From NCBI GenBank assembly GCA_946415365.1, contig CAMKSE010000019.1, forward strand, positions 29,946-93,945: a DNA stretch of 64,000 nucleotides, written 5' to 3'. This DNA is from an uncultured Prevotellaceae bacterium. GTDB lineage: Bacteria > Bacteroidota > Bacteroidia > Bacteroidales > Bacteroidaceae. Made by a program: the position numbers and the translations under genes. Numbering within the stretch: position 1 is the stretch's first letter; every line of letters starts with the position of its first letter. A model generated the notes under the pieces. The model had not been told where the DNA came from. It worked only from the letters and a program-made list of their open reading frames with translations, and ran no database searches. Positions 62,044-64,000 of this stretch are shown piece after piece.

Positions 62044-63432
62044 ATGCAGCGATTCATCGTCATAGGTATTACAGACAACCCAGAGCCATTCTTTCCTCCT
62101 GAGGTTTTGAATATTATCAAACAGGGAAAAGTTTTCTCTGGTGGCAGACGTCATCACGAGATCGTTGAACCGCTATTGCCAGAGGGAGCCGAGTGGATCG
62201 ACATCACCGTCCCCCTCGATGCCGTCTTCGCCCAATATAATGTTCAATTTTCCGCTCGGCCGAAGGACGCTTGCTACCAACGGGACGCAAGAATGTTCAA
62301 TTTTCAACATGTGATCATCTTCGCTTCTGGCGACCCGCTGTTCTTCGGCTTTGCCAATACTATCAAACGAAAGATGCCGGAGGCAGAGATTGTGCTTTAT
62401 CCTGCTTTCAACTCCTTGCAGATGCTGGCCCATCGACTGGTGATGCCTTACCACGATATGCGCATTGTGTCGCTGACAGGCCGCCCATGGCAAGCGTTCG
62501 ACAGGGCACTCATTGAAAGGGCCTCAAAGATCGGCATCCTGACGGACAAGGAACATACCCCTGCCGCCATCGCCCAACGAATGCTCGATTATGGCTACAC
62601 CAATTATAAAATATCTGTAGGCGAACATCTCGGCAATCCCTTGCTCGAAAAAGTCACAACCCTCACGCTCGAAGAAGCTGCCCATTGTAACTTCTCCATG
62701 CCCAACTGTCTTATTCTTAACACGAATGGCCACGAATTGAACATGAATTTTTCACAAATAAATATTAATGATCATTCGTGTCCAATTAATGACAATTCAT
62801 GTCTAATTAATGATCATTCGTGTCTAATTAATGACAATTCGTGTTCAATTAATGGTAATTCGTGTTTAAATCGTATCTTCGGAATTCCTGATGATCAATT
62901 CGTGTTACTCGACGGTCGTGAGAAGATGATTACGAAGATGCCCATCCGCCTGCTGACGCTTCAAGCCCTCGACCTCCCTTCGCGACACGTCTTCTGGGAC
63001 ATCGGCTTCTGCACAGGCAGCGTATCCATAGAAGCCCGTCTGCAGTTCCCACATCTGACAATCTGCGCTTTCGAGATCCGTCCTGAATGCGAGGCCATTA
63101 TCCAACAGAATGCCCGTCGCTTCGGAGCGCCAGGCATCGATATCCACATCGGTGATTTCCTCGACACGGACATCTCTTCGTTGCCACGTCCTGATGCCGT
63201 CTTCATCGGCGGTCACGGAGGCCGTCTGAAAGAGATCATGGCTAAGGTGCTCACTGTACTGGCTGATGATGGCGTCATCGTCTTCAACAGCGTCACCTCT
63301 CCAAAAGTACCTATCGACAGTCGCCGACTTTGGAACGAAGCCTGTCAGGAACTTGGCCTGCGACAAGAGCCACCTTTACATATCCAACTCAACGATTACA
63401 ACCCAATAGAGATACTTAAAATCCAAAAATAG
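62044..63432 (+). CDS. Precorrin-6Y C5,15-methyltransferase (CbiE-CbiT fusion, CobL-like)
   Basis: This 462-aa protein starts MQRFIVIGITDNPEPFF; a GTG at 62014 overlapping the previous stop is an alternative that would read through an ACGAATT repeat. The first half is CbiE (FSGGRRHHEIV, IFASGDPLFFGFANTI, YPAFNSLQMLAHRL, GRPWQAF). The second half is CbiT (FVLLDGREKMITKMPIR, VFWDIGFCTGSVSIEA with the SAM loop, AVFIGGHGGRL). The linker is five heptapeptides of the type INDHSCL/INDNSCS, encoded by a 5 x 21-bp array. A second oddity is a pair of 14-bp direct repeats at 62239 and 62292. Both domains look intact. Confidence 0.92.
   Translation: MQRFIVIGITDNPEPFFPPEVLNIIKQGKVFSGGRRHHEIVEPLLPEGAEWIDITVPLDAVFAQYNVQFSARPKDACYQRDARMFNFQHVIIFASGDPLFFGFANTIKRKMPEAEIVLYPAFNSLQMLAHRLVMPYHDMRIVSLTGRPWQAFDRALIERASKIGILTDKEHTPAAIAQRMLDYGYTNYKISVGEHLGNPLLEKVTTLTLEEAAHCNFSMPNCLILNTNGHELNMNFSQININDHSCPINDNSCLINDHSCLINDNSCSINGNSCLNRIFGIPDDQFVLLDGREKMITKMPIRLLTLQALDLPSRHVFWDIGFCTGSVSIEARLQFPHLTICAFEIRPECEAIIQQNARRFGAPGIDIHIGDFLDTDISSLPRPDAVFIGGHGGRLKEIMAKVLTVLADDGVIVFNSVTSPKVPIDSRRLWNEACQELGLRQEPPLHIQLNDYNPIEILKIQK
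62239..62305 (+). repeat. 14-bp direct repeat pair inside the CbiE domain
   Basis: AATGTTCAATTTTC occurs at 62239-62252 and again at 62292-62305, flanking 39 bp that encode ARPKDACYQRDAR. The frame stays open. The word is of the TTCAAT family. Confidence 0.8.
62721..62868 (+). repeat. 5 x 21-bp tandem array in the CbiE-CbiT linker
   Basis: Units of exactly 21 bp start at 62764, 62785, 62806, 62827 and 62848 (ATTAATGAYMATTCGTGTCT type). A 10-bp series with CACGAATGGC and CACGAATTGA (62721-62750) precedes them. Period 21 equals seven codons, giving the INDxSCx heptads. Confidence 0.95.
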
Positions 63433-63438
63433 TGAAAT

Positions 63439-63714
63439 ATGAAAACTAAACATGTACAGTATGAAACTTACGGCACTTGCTCGAAACTGATCGATGTGAC
63501 CGCCGATGAGAACAATGTGATTCAGCAGGTATTCTTCCTTGGAGGATGTAACGGCAATCTGCAGGGTGTCAGTCAGTTGGTGCGCGGCCAGCATATCGAC
63601 GACGTCATCAAACGTCTCGACGGCATCCGCTGTGGCACAAAAGGCACATCCTGCCCAGACCAGCTCTGCAGGGCCCTTGAAAAGTTAAAGCAAGCCCCGC
63701 TTGACGACAAATAG
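63439..63714 (+). CDS. TSCPD domain-containing protein
   Basis: This 91-aa protein has the TIGR03905-type layout: YETYGTCSKLIDVTADE, VFFLGGCNGNLQGVSQLV, and the terminal GTKGTSCPDQLCRALEK containing the TSCPD motif that names the family. Four of the Cys residues are in conserved positions. Small proteins of this type resemble a C-terminal segment of B12-dependent ribonucleotide reductase. It starts 6 bp after the CbiE-CbiT gene, so it is probably co-transcribed with the cobalamin genes. Confidence 0.9.
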   Translation: MKTKHVQYETYGTCSKLIDVTADENNVIQQVFFLGGCNGNLQGVSQLVRGQHIDDVIKRLDGIRCGTKGTSCPDQLCRALEKLKQAPLDDK

Positions 63715-63756
63715 CTCATACATATAGCGCAAAAACCGGTAACAAGTATGCCCCCC

Positions 63757-63856
63757 TACACCCTTTGGGGATAATCGACTGATTATCAGAGCCATTTTGG
63801 GGTGCACACTTCGAAAAAAGTCTGCACCCACTCTACACCCACTCTACACCCTTACA
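63757..63856. repeat. CTACACCC repeats and strong hairpin
   Basis: An 11-bp near-perfect stem (63800-63810 with 63819-63829, loop TCGAAAAA) is followed by ACTCTACACCC units with an 11-bp period. Longer arms (GCCATTTT at 63791 and AAAAATGG about 63856) could form a larger fold. No gene is seen in 63715-64000. Confidence 0.75.
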
Positions 63857-63873
63857 AAAATGGTGCTCCTGCA

Positions 63874-64000
63874 TTTGAGTATAGGCGAACGACCGTTTGA
63901 GTATAGGCAAACGGTTGTTTGAGTATAGGCAAACGGTTGAAAAGATAGGGTTAATGACTTTTCCTGATTTCACTAGACACTTTTTCTCTTCATTAGCTGA
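63874..64000. repeat. 22-bp tandem array, 3 units, with conserved tail
   Basis: Units start at 63874, 63896 and 63918, exactly 22 bp apart (TTTGAGTATAGGCAAACGGTTG type, with GTTTG/CAAAC arms). The tail GACTTTTCCT and TTTTTCTCTTCATTAGCTGA matches that of the array at 14521-14602. Confidence 0.9.

Overview
The window looks like a chromosomal segment of a Bacteroidales bacterium, most probably Prevotella in the broad sense (Prevotellaceae). Most genes sit behind the Bacteroidetes-type -7 box TAnnTTTG, several with TTTG about 20 bp upstream. The gene content also fits: a TonB/PstS-like/TPR operon end, PorT, DUF3822, a C10 (streptopain-type) protease, a 5'-nucleotidase split into two genes, and LytTR and GntR/YtrA-type regulators. 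I see no rRNA, tRNA, IS element, CRISPR array or prophage. About 52 protein genes fill nearly all of the window.

Layout. 1-2.6 kb: end of a TonB energy-transduction operon. 2.6-5.9 kb: envelope glycan trio (GT-C membrane glycosyltransferase, GT2, polysaccharide deacetylase). 6.0-8.8 kb: small ferredoxin, PorT, split 5'-nucleotidase. 8.9-14.4 kb: RND efflux operon. 14.9-21.3 kb: ribosomal protein L19, AICAR transformylase, GH3 beta-glucosidase, TPR histidine kinase. 21.5-27.3 kb: MacAB-TolC-like ABC export operon. 27.4-30.5 kb: ABC-2-type operon with its own GntR regulator and a perfect palindrome over its promoter. 30.7-34.7 kb: 1340-aa secreted C10 protease. 34.7-43.7 kb: housekeeping genes (nadK, DJ-1, ispD, recG, M23 peptidase, DUF3237, HerA-like ATPase, lipoprotein, PPTase). 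43.8-50 kb: rmuC, DUF4332 protein, and a 1361-aa DUF4011-helicase-Vsr-DUF3320 protein resembling the defence protein Hhe. 50-53.5 kb: membrane LytTR regulator and TonB-dependent receptor. 53.5-60.5 kb: RecD-like helicase, DUF3822, rsmD, cardiolipin synthase, dnaG. 60.6-63.7 kb: cobalamin genes (cobJ-cobH fusion, cbiE-cbiT fusion) and a TSCPD protein. The last 290 bp are repeats.

The most unusual signal is not a gene. More than a dozen short, degenerate tandem arrays with periods of 7, 8, 9, 21 or 22 bp, mostly of 3-5 units, are scattered through the window. They sit at stop codons and gene junctions inside operons, in divergent promoter regions, and in frame inside coding sequences (the cbiE-cbiT linker, the RecD-like helicase, an ABC ATPase, cobJ-cobH and two signal peptides). 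Several loci share a word family: CTAG 9-mers at four loci, TTCAAT 7-mers, CACAGATT/ACGAATT 9-mers, AAAAGGTA 8-mers. Two loci (about 14.5 kb and 63.9 kb) share a 3 x 21/22-bp array layout plus a common tail. I could not run searches; all family names come from reading motifs.
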